Assembly (NCBI RefSeq): GCF_910594985.1
Contig: NZ_CAJVCE010000003.1
Span: forward strand, 248,001-312,000
Direction: 5' to 3'
Source of the DNA: Paenibacillus allorhizosphaerae
Lineage (GTDB): Bacteria; Bacillota; Bacilli; Paenibacillales; NBRC-103111
Length of the DNA: 64,000 bases
A program made the translations under genes and the position numbers. The notes under the pieces were generated by a model that saw only the letters and a list, made by a program, of their open reading frames with translations, searched no databases and was not told the DNA's origin. Positions 44,451 through 52,526 of the stretch are shown piece after piece (within the stretch, counting starts at the first letter, position 1; every line of letters starts with the position of its first letter).

Positions 44451-45680
44451 CTAGACCGCTTTGTGCCCGGCGGCCGGGGATACTTTTCCGCCTTGACCGA
44501 TCCAGCTTCGCTTCCAATTTTGCTGGGCTGCCATAATGGTCAAAGCGCAAACGACAGCGACTCCGCTGAAGATTAGAAAACCTGGCGAGAACGATCCGCT
44601 AGACAGTTTTAGATTGCCGAGCAGTTTCGGCAAGAAATATCCGCCGAGCCCTCCGGCCGCGCCGACGATGCCGGTAATGATGCCGACTTCCTCATTGAAT
44701 CGTTGCGGCACGAGCTGGAACACCGCTCCGTTGCCCATCCCCAAACACATCATCGCGATAAACAAAAAGCAAGTCGTCCAGCCCAGCGCGGGAAGCGTGG
44801 AGATGATCACCATCATGACGGCGACCATGCCATACAATCCGATCAACATCCGAATCCCGCCGAGTTTGTCGGACAGCCAGCCTCCGAACGGGCGGAATAG
44901 ACTCCCGGCAATGATGCAGATGGTGGCAAAGTCCGATGCGGTTACGGGCTTCAGCCCATACTGCGTATTGAAGAAAATCGTCAAGTAATTGGCCAAGCCG
45001 GAAAAACCGCCGAAGGTGACCATGTAGAACAAGCAAAACAGCCAAGTATCCTTTTGCTTCAGCACCTTGCCATAGTCGGCAAGCTTTTTCGGGGCGGGTT
45101 GATCCGGACTGTCTTTGGCAAACAGAATGAATACAAGGAAAGAAACGCAAAGCGGGATCAGCGCAAAGCCGAATACGACATGCCACGTACCGTAATACTC
45201 GGCGATCCGGTTGGCGAACAGCGTAGCGAATATCGTCCCGCTGTTGCCGGCGCCGGCAATCCCCATCGCCAGCCCCTGATGTTCCGGAGGATACCACCGG
45301 CTCGCTAGCGGCAGCGCTGCGGCGAAGCTTGCGCCGGCAATGCCGAGCAGTAAAGCGACGGTGTACAAGCTTCCGAGCGAATCGGCAATCTTCCAGCCGA
45401 TGATGAGCGGAAGGAAAGTCAGGATCATACCGATCAGTCCCGTTTTCTTAGGCCCGATCCGATCCGTCAAGTAACCTAACACAAGGCGTAAAACCGATCC
45501 GCCGAGCGCAGGCAAAGCAACGAGATTCGCTTTTTGCGCCGCATCGAGCTGGAGATCGGCCGAAATCAGCACCGCCAGCGGCCCAAGCATGACCCAAATC
45601 ATAAAACTGACGTCAAAATACAGAAAAGATGAAAACAATGTCCCCTTGTGCCCTGATTTCCAGAACGATTTTTGCTCCAT
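44451..45680 (-). CDS. nasA: Nitrate/nitrite transporter, MFS NarK/NasA family
   Basis: The protein has 409 residues and 12 membrane segments. The nitrate signature region GAGNSGTIFATLFANRIAEYYG is present (parts IAGAGNSGT and FANRIAEYYG). LGYLTDRIGPKK is motif A and GMGNGAVFQLVPQRF is a second glycine-rich nitrate-porter motif. It takes up nitrate and may export nitrite. GGAG lies seven bases before ATG 45680. It is the first gene of the operon, behind the ANTAR-type leader at 45739..45930. Confidence 0.93.
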   Translation of the reverse strand: MEQKSFWKSGHKGTLFSSFLYFDVSFMIWVMLGPLAVLISADLQLDAAQKANLVALPALGGSVLRLVLGYLTDRIGPKKTGLIGMILTFLPLIIGWKIADSLGSLYTVALLLGIAGASFAAALPLASRWYPPEHQGLAMGIAGAGNSGTIFATLFANRIAEYYGTWHVVFGFALIPLCVSFLVFILFAKDSPDQPAPKKLADYGKVLKQKDTWLFCLFYMVTFGGFSGLANYLTIFFNTQYGLKPVTASDFATICIIAGSLFRPFGGWLSDKLGGIRMLIGLYGMVAVMMVIISTLPALGWTTCFLFIAMMCLGMGNGAVFQLVPQRFNEEVGIITGIVGAAGGLGGYFLPKLLGNLKLSSGSFSPGFLIFSGVAVVCALTIMAAQQNWKRSWIGQGGKVSPAAGHKAV

Positions 45681-45738
45681 ACCGCTTCTCCACTCCTTAT
45701 TTTTTTCTATAGGTTAATGCAACAAGCGCAAAACGCAG

Positions 45739-45777
45739 AAAAAGCCTATTCGCCGACAAAATGTCGAAAATAGGCTT
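45739..45777 (-). terminator. Leader terminator of the nas operon
   Basis: On the minus strand AAGCCTATT and AATAGGCTT pair with an inner CGACA/TGTCG-type stem, followed by TTTTCTG. It lies 59 bases before the nasA start, so transcription must be antiterminated to express the operon. Confidence 0.85.
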
Positions 45778-45788
45778 CATTGCCGAGT

Positions 45789-45806
45789 TGACACAACGCT
45801 GTGTCA
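45789..45806 (-). promoter_or_regulatory. ANTAR-target stem-loop P2
   Basis: The RNA has UGACAC and GUGUCA (perfect six-base stem) around the six-base loop AGCGUU. The loop has A at position 1 and G at position 4, the bases read by ANTAR proteins. It ends 11 bases before the terminator stem. Confidence 0.78.
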
Positions 45807-45822
45807 AAAAATGATATCCATC

Positions 45823-45846
45823 AAAGTTCACGTCATTGTGAGCTTT
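45823..45846 (-). promoter_or_regulatory. ANTAR-target stem-loop P1
   Basis: The RNA has AAAGCUCAC and GUGAACUUU (one internal mismatch) around the six-base loop AAUGAC. The loop again has A at position 1 and G at position 4. It lies 16 bases upstream of P2, giving the paired arrangement known for NasR and EutV targets. Confidence 0.75.
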
Positions 45847-45936
45847 AATTCGCTAGGGTGCATTCGTCTCTGATGTCACTTGCATATACCGCGGTCCCTC
45901 AACATTGAAGAACCGGATCATGCGGATCTGTCATTT

Positions 45937-45965
45937 ATTATATGAATCCCGCAATGAGATGTCAA
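45937..45965 (-). promoter_or_regulatory. Consensus promoter of the nas operon
   Basis: Reading leftward, a perfect -35 TTGACA (45960-45965), a 17-base spacer and a perfect -10 TATAAT (45937-45942). Start is expected near 45930, giving a leader of about 250 bases. Such a strong promoter fits regulation by termination rather than by initiation. Confidence 0.85.
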
Positions 45966-46089
45966 TATAGATTACATATAATTTTTCGATTTTTAATTAA
46001 TAACATAAACTTCGTCGACACCCCGTGATGTTCATGTTATAATACATAACACAATTAATTTTTACATGAATAGGGCTGGAGGTTATCGT

Positions 46090-46746
46090 ATGTTGCAGTC
46101 TTTCCTGCTGATTGACGAATTTGCAGCCAGCCGTTCCCGAGCCTCTTCTTTCTATATGGAAGCGGAGCATCCGACCGACATGTATCCGGAAGAATCTCCT
46201 GTGGAATCCAAACTTCGGGAAATGGGCATGCGCGTTTACCGGGCATCGAGTCCCTCCACCCAACTGCAAACGTTAATCGGATATTCGGATGCAGCCTTGC
46301 TATCCGTCCCGGTCGAACAGCTTGGCGAGTGGTGCATGAAATTGACATCATTGCGTCATATCCCCATCCTCTTCTGGTGCGATAAGCTTACGTTCCCTCA
46401 ACATTCCTGCAAATTGGAAGCGGAGATCGACGGAATGCTTTCTCCCGGTATGACGCCGACGGAAATCCACTGTTCGTTAATGCTAAGCTTCCAGCGGTTT
46501 ATGGAGCGGCACGATTGGAGACAAGAGCGGGAACAGCTATTATCCAAATTAGAGGAGCGCAAGTGGGTCGATCAGGCCAAACGAATCTTATGCGAAATCA
46601 AGCAGATTTCGGAGGCGGAGGCGTACGACTTTCTGCGCAAACAAGCGATGAATGAACGAAAGCGGATGGTCGATGTAGCCACTTCCATCGTCAAAGTGTA
46701 TCAACTGTTGAAGGATCAGAAGCATAAAGGAGGTCGTAACAGATGA
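46090..46746 (+). CDS. ANTAR-domain antitermination regulator of nitrate assimilation
   Basis: The protein has 218 residues from ATG 46090, seven bases after GGAGG. The N-terminal ~130 residues form a receiver-like or pseudo-receiver domain (FLLIDEFAAS, ILFWCDKLTF) without an evident phospho-Asp triad. The C-terminal ~65 residues are an ANTAR domain: LEERKWVDQAKRILCEI, ISEAEAYDFLRKQAMNERKRM, VATSIVKVY. ANTAR domains bind paired hairpins and prevent termination (NasR, EutV, AmiR). The target is probably the leader on the other side of the shared intergenic region. Its last four bases overlap the next start (ATGA). Confidence 0.88.
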   Translation: MLQSFLLIDEFAASRSRASSFYMEAEHPTDMYPEESPVESKLREMGMRVYRASSPSTQLQTLIGYSDAALLSVPVEQLGEWCMKLTSLRHIPILFWCDKLTFPQHSCKLEAEIDGMLSPGMTPTEIHCSLMLSFQRFMERHDWRQEREQLLSKLEERKWVDQAKRILCEIKQISEAEAYDFLRKQAMNERKRMVDVATSIVKVYQLLKDQKHKGGRNR

Positions 46747-47768
46747 AGGACTTGTTAAAAGAAGTCGGGCGCGGCAAACGCGGAGCCCGCGATTTGTCTT
46801 ACGAGGAAGCGCGGCAGGCCGCGGAGTGGATTGTCAGTAGAAAAGCGACGGACGCGCAGATCGGCGCTTTTTTGCTGGCGGAGCGAATCAAGATGGAGTC
46901 GGCGGAAGAGCTGCGCGCATTCATCGACGTCCTCCGCAGCCGCTCCCGCATTCACCCGGTGCGGGACAGCATCGATTGCGCAGGTCCCTATGACGGCCGC
47001 ACGCGCAGTTTTATGGCCACCTTTCCGTCCGCATTCGTGCTTGCATCCTGCGGCTTGCCGGTTACGCTTCATTCGAGTCCTGCTCTGCCTCCCAAGCGCG
47101 GAGTTACGGTCGCCGATGTCATCAAGGAGCTCGGCATACCTTTCGACGTGCAGACGGAACGGTGGGTGGAAGCAGCGAAAGCCGGCGGCGTACTGTTTGT
47201 ACCAACGGAGCAGTGGTGCCCCCCGCTCGGATCATTGCGTCGTCTTCGTGAAGAGCTGGATTTGCGGACCGTCTTCAATACGGCGGAGAAGCTGCTGCGG
47301 TTTTCCGATTGCGCGTACATGGCGGTGGGCGTTTTTCACGGAACCGCGTTTGAGAAAATGGCGCGCCTCGTGATGAGTTTAGGCGTTCGCCGCAGTCTCA
47401 TCATCCAAGGCGTAGAAGGCTCCGAAGATTTGCCGATCGATAAACGGTCGCGCGCCTATGTGATCGATTCCGGGCGAACCGAATTGATGCTGCTCAATCC
47501 CGAGCTGTATGAAATGCAGGTGGAAACTGCCGATGCGGAATGGACCGCTGCGAATCAGGCCGAAGCGGCGATTGGCGTGCTTCGCGGCGAAGCGGAGCTG
47601 CCGTGTCTGAATGCCGTGCTGTTCAACAGCGCCATCCGGTTATGGATCGGCGAGAAGGTCGACTCGATCGAAGAAGGAATATACCGGGCGCGGAATGCGA
47701 TTGACAGCGGCGCGGCAAAACGCAAGTTTGACGCGTGGAAACGGGCCGTCAGCCCGGCGGTCGTCTAG
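46743..47768 (+). CDS. TrpD2-like (anthranilate phosphoribosyltransferase-family) protein
   Basis: The protein has 341 residues. Family blocks are DAQIGAFLLAERIKMES (helical N domain), CAGPYDGRTRSFMATFPSAFVLASCG and LHSSPALPPKRGVTVADVIKELG. True TrpD has the phosphate-binding GTGGD motif and a KHGN block; here they read CAGPYDGRT and LHSS, as in TrpD2/YbiB proteins, so anthranilate transfer is unlikely. Translation is coupled to the ANTAR regulator by an ATGA overlap. A role in nitrate assimilation, for example in cofactor or regulator function, is inferred from that linkage. Confidence 0.82.
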   Translation: MKDLLKEVGRGKRGARDLSYEEARQAAEWIVSRKATDAQIGAFLLAERIKMESAEELRAFIDVLRSRSRIHPVRDSIDCAGPYDGRTRSFMATFPSAFVLASCGLPVTLHSSPALPPKRGVTVADVIKELGIPFDVQTERWVEAAKAGGVLFVPTEQWCPPLGSLRRLREELDLRTVFNTAEKLLRFSDCAYMAVGVFHGTAFEKMARLVMSLGVRRSLIIQGVEGSEDLPIDKRSRAYVIDSGRTELMLLNPELYEMQVETADAEWTAANQAEAAIGVLRGEAELPCLNAVLFNSAIRLWIGEKVDSIEEGIYRARNAIDSGAAKRKFDAWKRAVSPAVV

Positions 47769-47775
47769 ATGGATT

Positions 47776-48330
47776 TCAATTCAACAAATAATACCAGTAA
47801 ACCGCAGTCTCCCTGCTATTGGGATCAAGTCCTTTGTATACATTGAAATCGAAACCGCCGATGACAAAGCCGCAGCTCTCATAAAATTTACACGCTTTCA
47901 CGTTATTGTTTTGCGTTTCCAGCATGATGCCCGGCATTTGTCCGGCTGCCGCCCATTGTTTGGCATGTTCGATCAGGCGGCGCCCGATGCCGTGCCTTCT
48001 GCACGCATGATCCACTTTTATATCTTCCACCAGAGCATAGTTGTTCCAATGTTTTTTCAATTGAATGAGACCGGCGAACCGATGATCCGCAAAGGCCAAA
48101 TAGATCACTCGATCCGGGCGATGCAAATATTCGCTATAATCCGAATCTTCCTCGGCACGATCTGGATCGTCGGCATAACGCTTCTCATAGCTTGGGATTT
48201 GTTCGATCGTATACGATATCCGATCATTTTCAACGGATAATACAAGCCTACAATCGACAATGAAACCGTCGTCGATCGGTTGAATTTCCTTCACGTTATC
48301 CGCGTTTAGTTCCGTTATGACAATGTCCAT
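47776..48330 (-). CDS. satA: GNAT N-acetyltransferase, streptothricin acetyltransferase (SatA) type
   Basis: The protein has 184 residues from ATG 48330, five bases after GGAGG; an in-frame GTG overlaps the box. MDIVITELNADNVKEI, IPSYEKRYADD, KKHWNNYALVEDIKVD, RRHGIGRRLIEHAKQWA (acetyl-CoA site R-x-x-G-I-G) and MLETQNNNVKACKFYESCGF closely follow Bacillus SatA/YyaR, which acetylates streptothricin. It may give low-level resistance to that drug class. It is convergent with the TrpD2-like gene with only seven bases between. Confidence 0.85.
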   Translation of the reverse strand: MDIVITELNADNVKEIQPIDDGFIVDCRLVLSVENDRISYTIEQIPSYEKRYADDPDRAEEDSDYSEYLHRPDRVIYLAFADHRFAGLIQLKKHWNNYALVEDIKVDHACRRHGIGRRLIEHAKQWAAAGQMPGIMLETQNNNVKACKFYESCGFVIGGFDFNVYKGLDPNSRETAVYWYYLLN

Positions 48331-48364
48331 TGTCACCTCCTGGTCTGCGACCGATTCTTCCTGC

Positions 48365-48892
48365 CTATTTCAACGCTTCCTCGATGGTCTTCAAGCTGGC
48401 AACAAGATGTTCCGCCAGCGGCCCCAGCTCTTCCATATGGCTCTCGTCCATTTTATGACGGAAGCGGACGGTGAACCGTAACGTTCGGTTCGGTTCGGAT
48501 CCGCCGCCATAACGTTGAATCCGTTCGTGCGACAGATCGGCGTCCTCACTCCCCCACAGATTCGCCATACGCTCGATCATCGCTTCGGCTAGATCATCCG
48601 ACGCATTTCCCGGCATTCCATATACGATTTCCAATTCTGCGCCCGGCCGTTGACCGGCTAAGCGGATGCCGCGCAACTCGGCGGCAAAATCCGGAAGAGC
48701 GGAGGACAGCTGTACGACCGCACTGACCGAGCTTCCCGGCAACCGGATCTCCATACGGAACGTTCGGCCCATCCCCGCCAAATCGAGCAAATCCTCGCGC
48801 CGCGTTACGGCAATTTCACCCTCGGCATCCTGGTCGTATAAACACCCTTCAAGCACGACTTTCAAATTATCGAATATCGTCGGATCAAACAT
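48365..48892 (-). CDS. Uncharacterised protein (175 aa)
   Basis: I do not recognise a family. It is soluble, acidic and has alternating beta strands (LKVVLEGCLYD, FRMEIRLPGS, LEIVYGMPG, LRFTVRFRHKM) with a helical C terminus (PLAEHLVASLKTIEEALK). AAGGGGT precedes ATG 48892. It is on the same strand as SatA, 34 bases upstream of it, and may be co-transcribed. Codon use is like the neighbours, and a strong ribosome site supports the call. Confidence 0.65.
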   Translation of the reverse strand: MFDPTIFDNLKVVLEGCLYDQDAEGEIAVTRREDLLDLAGMGRTFRMEIRLPGSSVSAVVQLSSALPDFAAELRGIRLAGQRPGAELEIVYGMPGNASDDLAEAMIERMANLWGSEDADLSHERIQRYGGGSEPNRTLRFTVRFRHKMDESHMEELGPLAEHLVASLKTIEEALK

Positions 48893-48988
48893 ACGCCACC
48901 CCTTAATGATCGGTAAAACACATAGCTAGGACGATTGCGGTCGTCGCCTTTCGATAGTATTCTTCACCCGCCGCCGTCTTTCTGCTTT

Positions 48989-49747
48989 CTAAACGTCCAA
49001 CTGCCTCACATCCAGCACATCGCCTTGCGTAAACCGTCCGCTGGCCAACAGCCGAACGATCCGCTCCGCCGCTTCTTCCGGCGTGTACATCGATGCCGTC
49101 TGCTTCAAGCCGATGAACCGGTCGACTTCGGGAAACTTTTCCTTCGGTGTGCTTCGGATCGTCTCCTGCATCCCCGTGTCAACTACGCCCGGCGCTACGG
49201 AAATGAGCTTCACCGCATGCTCGACTTCGCCTTGCTCCGCCCCGACACTGCGCGTCAGCATATCCAGCCCTGCCTTCGTCGCGCAATAAGCGCTCCAACC
49301 GGCGTAAGGCTTCTTCCCGGCGCCGGACGATATATTGACGACGGTCCGCGGTATCGTCCAGCCCGCCGTGAGACGGATCATCGCCGATACGAGAATCATC
49401 GGAGCAAGCAGATTGACCTGCACATGCTCGGCCAACAGCCCGCTGCTTGCATCTTGTATCGGACCGATAGGCTCCAGCATCCCCGCATTGTTGATAAGCG
49501 TTATCGAAGCCGCCTGCTCCGGTTCGATCGAACCGAAAATGCGCTCCATGACGCCTTCTGCCGCTTCCGCCCGCTTCAGGTCGCAAGGGTAAAACGCGTA
49601 TGCTCCCCCGGCTTGTCCAGCGATACGGGCTAGTTCGGGATGGTCCGTCCGCCCGATGCCGATCACCGTGCGGCCCGGTTCAACCAGCCGCTTGGCAAGC
49701 GCTTCCCCTATTCCGCGCGAGATGCCTGTAATGATCGTGATATGCAT
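48989..49747 (-). CDS. Short-chain dehydrogenase/reductase (benzil reductase/YueD type)
   Basis: The protein has 252 residues from ATG 49747 (AGGAGG nine bases upstream). ITGISRGIGEALAKRL is the TGxxxGxG cofactor motif, LINNAGML the NNAG motif, and NISSGAG with YCATKAGLDML the Ser-Tyr-Lys catalytic set. VAPGVVDTGMQ follows. The pattern fits the sepiapterin reductase/benzil reductase group. An NADPH preference is likely. The physiological substrate is unknown. It stands alone. Confidence 0.87.
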   Translation of the reverse strand: MHITIITGISRGIGEALAKRLVEPGRTVIGIGRTDHPELARIAGQAGGAYAFYPCDLKRAEAAEGVMERIFGSIEPEQAASITLINNAGMLEPIGPIQDASSGLLAEHVQVNLLAPMILVSAMIRLTAGWTIPRTVVNISSGAGKKPYAGWSAYCATKAGLDMLTRSVGAEQGEVEHAVKLISVAPGVVDTGMQETIRSTPKEKFPEVDRFIGLKQTASMYTPEEAAERIVRLLASGRFTQGDVLDVRQLDV

Positions 49748-49855
49748 GTTGCCGCTCCTCCTGCTGTATTTGCGATTACGAAACGAAGCCTCTCCCCGGC
49801 ATCGCTGCATTCAGCGGGCCGTGCAGAGGCTGTACCACTTGCGTTTGCGATTCCT

Positions 49856-50380
49856 TTACGGAGAAATCCAATCGTCGGCTGATATGCCCTGCTCTACGGC
49901 AAAGTCAAAATCGTACACATCGTACACTTGCACCGGCACTTCCGCTTGAATGATTTTTTCCATAAGCTCAAGCTGGTCTGTCAATATAGGCGCTTGTTCT
50001 TTTAATGATGTGAGAATAAGCTCCGTCTCGATCGGATCCATCATTTCGCCATACTGCGCATTTTCCACCGCATTCACTATAATGAACGTCACGTTCTCGT
50101 TGATCGGCAGCGGCGGACTCATGCGCCAAGGAATCTGAATCGCTTTTTCCAGCTTCTTCTTGTTGAAAGACTCGTCGAAGAAAGCAATCATCTCCGCGAT
50201 CTTCTGCTTCACATGGGCGTCGTCATCCGGTTCCGGCATAACCGGTTCCGGACTTTCCATCATCTCATATAATTCCATAATTGTCGTATATGGGATCAAA
50301 TAATCGACAGGATGCGCCGGAGCCATCAATTCGCCGTAAATGGCCACCATCACCGCTTCGATTACAAAACGCCGGGACAT
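49856..50380 (-). CDS. Uncharacterised conserved protein (174 aa)
   Basis: ATG 50380 has AGGGGGT eight bases upstream. The start MSRRFVIEAVMVAIYGELM and the blocks DYLIPYTTIMELYEM, FFDESFNKKKLEKA, PWRMSPPLPINENVTF, DPIETELILTSLKEQ and VPVQVYDVYDFDFA suggest a soluble alpha/beta protein. I recall similar proteins in Paenibacillus genomes without a tested function. No catalytic motif is visible. A weak hairpin with GCCTCT/AGAGGC arms follows at about 49788..49830. Confidence 0.7.
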   Translation of the reverse strand: MSRRFVIEAVMVAIYGELMAPAHPVDYLIPYTTIMELYEMMESPEPVMPEPDDDAHVKQKIAEMIAFFDESFNKKKLEKAIQIPWRMSPPLPINENVTFIIVNAVENAQYGEMMDPIETELILTSLKEQAPILTDQLELMEKIIQAEVPVQVYDVYDFDFAVEQGISADDWISP

Positions 50381-50586
50381 GGCTTGCACCCCCTAATTGC
50401 TGCAATTACTGCATTGTAACCCGGTCACTCTCTTTCATATCATATAATGGGTAAAAAGTCCATGCTCATTCGAGATTCCGGATCCGTTCGGGACGTGTAT
50501 CGACCGCATCCCGCTCCATCATCATATCATAATTCACAACCCACCTACCATGGATTGTCGTCCCGACACGCCCAGGAGTTAGCCTT

Positions 50587-50631
50587 AGAAAAAGAAAAAG
50601 TACCCGGCATCTGGACATGCACGGATACTTC
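50587..50631 (-). terminator. Intrinsic terminator of the PhyH-HEAT gene
   Basis: On the minus strand AAGTATCCGTGCAT and ATGCCGGGTACTT pair (two mismatches) around GTCCAG, followed by TTTTCTTTTTCT. It lies about 40 bases after the stop. The rest of 50381..50668 shows no gene that I can support. Confidence 0.72.
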
Positions 50632-50668
50632 TTTCAATCCAGCTCAATTTACCTGATTTCCCGTCGGG

Positions 50669-52180
50669 TTAAAATGTCGTCTTCGGCGTTGTCGTGCTGC
50701 ACCAGCGGGACGTTCTGAGAAATTTCAACAGCGCATTTTTCGCCTGCTCTGTGCCGATATAGTACAATGCTTCCGCCGCATTGGCGCGGACGTAACGGTT
50801 GTCGTCATCGAGCGCCTTGACGATCGCGGGGACCGCTTTATCCGCCTGCGCTCCGAGCCGGGACAGTGACAAGCCCGCCATAAAACGTACCTGGTCGTCG
50901 GCGTCCTGCAGCGCTTGCTCCAAAGCGGCGACAACGGCATCCTCGGTCGCGCCGATCATGCCGAGCGTCTCGATGACGGTGCGGCGTACTTTCGCATCCG
51001 CGTCGGCATTGCGCAGCCGCTCGATCAGCGCGGGTACAGCCGGTGCCGCGGCACGGCCGAGCTCGCCGAGGGCAAAAGCGGCGTAGGAGGCTGCATCCGC
51101 CGAGCCCGAGCGCACGATCGCCGTCAAGCCGTCGATAGCGGCCGGGCCGGCGATGTAAGCGCCGTATGCGGCGGATCTCGCGGCAATGCCGCTGCCGTTC
51201 TCGACGGTCCCGAGCAGATGGCGAAGGCCCTGCTCGCCCATGCGTCCGAGCGAATAGGCGGCATTCAAAGCAACCGGCTCGAATGCATCGTTCAACGTTG
51301 CGGCCAACGCCGGCACCGCTTGTGCCGCTGCGGCTTCGCCGATGAGCCCCAGCTCATCAGCTGCCTTGGCGCGAAGCGAGCGGTCGTCGCTCTGCAGTTG
51401 TGCGATCCATTCATCCGCAGCCGAGACGCTGCGGTCGCCGATGGAAGCGCTCGCATCCTGCTGCTGACCGGTCAGCCAGTTCCATGTGTCGCGCCAAATC
51501 AGCTCATGCTGCACGATCGGCTTCGTAAACCCAGCCGGCGTAATCCATTCGCTGGACGCGTTGTTCCAGGTCGGCTTAGTTGGAGCGTTCGTGCGAACAA
51601 ATTGAAACTTCAGCATATAACGGTCTTTGCCTGATATGTTGGCCGTCGCCCGATGCCAAATATCGTATTGAACAAGCGCAAATGTACCCGCTTTGCCGTG
51701 TGAGGTCACTTCCAATTCGGTATCGTCCGATTCGAACGTTCTCGTCTGGTAGCAGCCCGTCCCGGGAACAACGCCGGTCGGACCCATGTCAATCGTCACA
51801 TCCTGCGGAAAATAAAAGATCATCGCCCACCACGGGCGGTGGTTGCGGACGCGTTGATGTCCCCAGTAGCTGTCTTTATGCCAGCCGCCGGCTGTCGCCT
51901 TTTTGTTGAAATGACCGTGCCGGTGCGGGTGCATCATGTAGTTCTCGCCGAGCACGCTCGTCAATGCGCCCTGAATAACGGGATGGTCGAACACTTTTTG
52001 CAGCTCGGGAATGCGCGGTAATATGTTGTTGCCCGGATTCCCTTCTTCGCCGTACACTTCGTTAAGCTGATTGAAAAGCGAAGCATGGAACGATTCCGGA
52101 AAATCGGTGTTCAAAATAAGAAAGCCTTCGCTAATAAACTTTCTCATCTGTTCGTCGTTAAGCAAAAACGATTCGGACAT
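50669..52180 (-). CDS. PhyH-type Fe(II)/2-oxoglutarate dioxygenase fused to HEAT repeats
   Basis: The protein has 503 residues from ATG 52180 (GGGAGG upstream). Residues ~1-250 are a phytanoyl-CoA dioxygenase domain: HKDSYW gives the H-x-D iron ligands, and IWHRATANISGKDRYMLKF gives the distal His and the Arg/2-oxoglutarate side. Residues ~275-490 are at least six HEAT or PBS-lyase-like repeats (AADELGLIGEAAAAQAVPAL, ALNAAYSLGRMG, YAAFALGELGRAA, VIETLGMIGATEDAV, GLSLSRLGAQADKA, ALYYIG). The repeats should act as a protein-binding scaffold. The substrate is unknown. It is a single gene with its own TATAAT-type promoter and terminator. Confidence 0.85.
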   Translation of the reverse strand: MSESFLLNDEQMRKFISEGFLILNTDFPESFHASLFNQLNEVYGEEGNPGNNILPRIPELQKVFDHPVIQGALTSVLGENYMMHPHRHGHFNKKATAGGWHKDSYWGHQRVRNHRPWWAMIFYFPQDVTIDMGPTGVVPGTGCYQTRTFESDDTELEVTSHGKAGTFALVQYDIWHRATANISGKDRYMLKFQFVRTNAPTKPTWNNASSEWITPAGFTKPIVQHELIWRDTWNWLTGQQQDASASIGDRSVSAADEWIAQLQSDDRSLRAKAADELGLIGEAAAAQAVPALAATLNDAFEPVALNAAYSLGRMGEQGLRHLLGTVENGSGIAARSAAYGAYIAGPAAIDGLTAIVRSGSADAASYAAFALGELGRAAAPAVPALIERLRNADADAKVRRTVIETLGMIGATEDAVVAALEQALQDADDQVRFMAGLSLSRLGAQADKAVPAIVKALDDDNRYVRANAAEALYYIGTEQAKNALLKFLRTSRWCSTTTPKTTF

Positions 52181-52405
52181 TGGAGTTCCTCCCTTGGTCA
52201 TTCATTGGAATTTATCCTCATTATAGGACTGGCGAACCATCATGGAAATGGAAAATACCAATACAAACTTGCACAATCCTAAGGTGATCCCATCCAAACA
52301 AGAATCAGTTCACCGATTCATTGGCCGCTAAGCGGAGAAAGAGGTGAGGTCGAGTCGATTTTCTTGCGCTCCCACACCACGGCCCACATTTTGATCGTTC
52401 GTATA

Positions 52406-52435
52406 TTTACACATCCATCCTAACATTGATATAAT
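52406..52435 (+). promoter_or_regulatory. Promoter of the EamA transporter gene
   Basis: TTTACA (52406-52411), an 18-base spacer and TATAAT (52430-52435). The remaining part of the divergent region 52181..52526 holds a leftward TATAAT near 52225 for the PhyH-HEAT gene and nothing else evident. Confidence 0.6.
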
Positions 52436-52526
52436 CAAAGCTTATGATGAATGCGTCGCGATCAAGCGGATTGCGACCTTAGCTTATCGACACAGTTGAG
52501 TTTGTGCATATATAAGGAGAGTTCTA

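Noticed and set aside
46743..47768. Annotation as TrpD anthranilate phosphoribosyltransferase
   Set aside because: The phosphate-binding glycine motif and the KHGN-type block are changed and no other trp gene is present.
50447..50656. A 69-codon plus-strand frame in the gap between the 49856 and 50669 genes
   Set aside because: No ribosome site and biased, non-protein-like composition. The stretch is better explained by the terminator at 50587..50631.
50669..50740. Possible frameshift at the end of the PhyH-HEAT gene, since another frame gives a longer tail
   Set aside because: The existing tail reads naturally (SRWCSTTTPKTTF) after the last repeat. The terminator follows at the expected distance, so no shift is needed.
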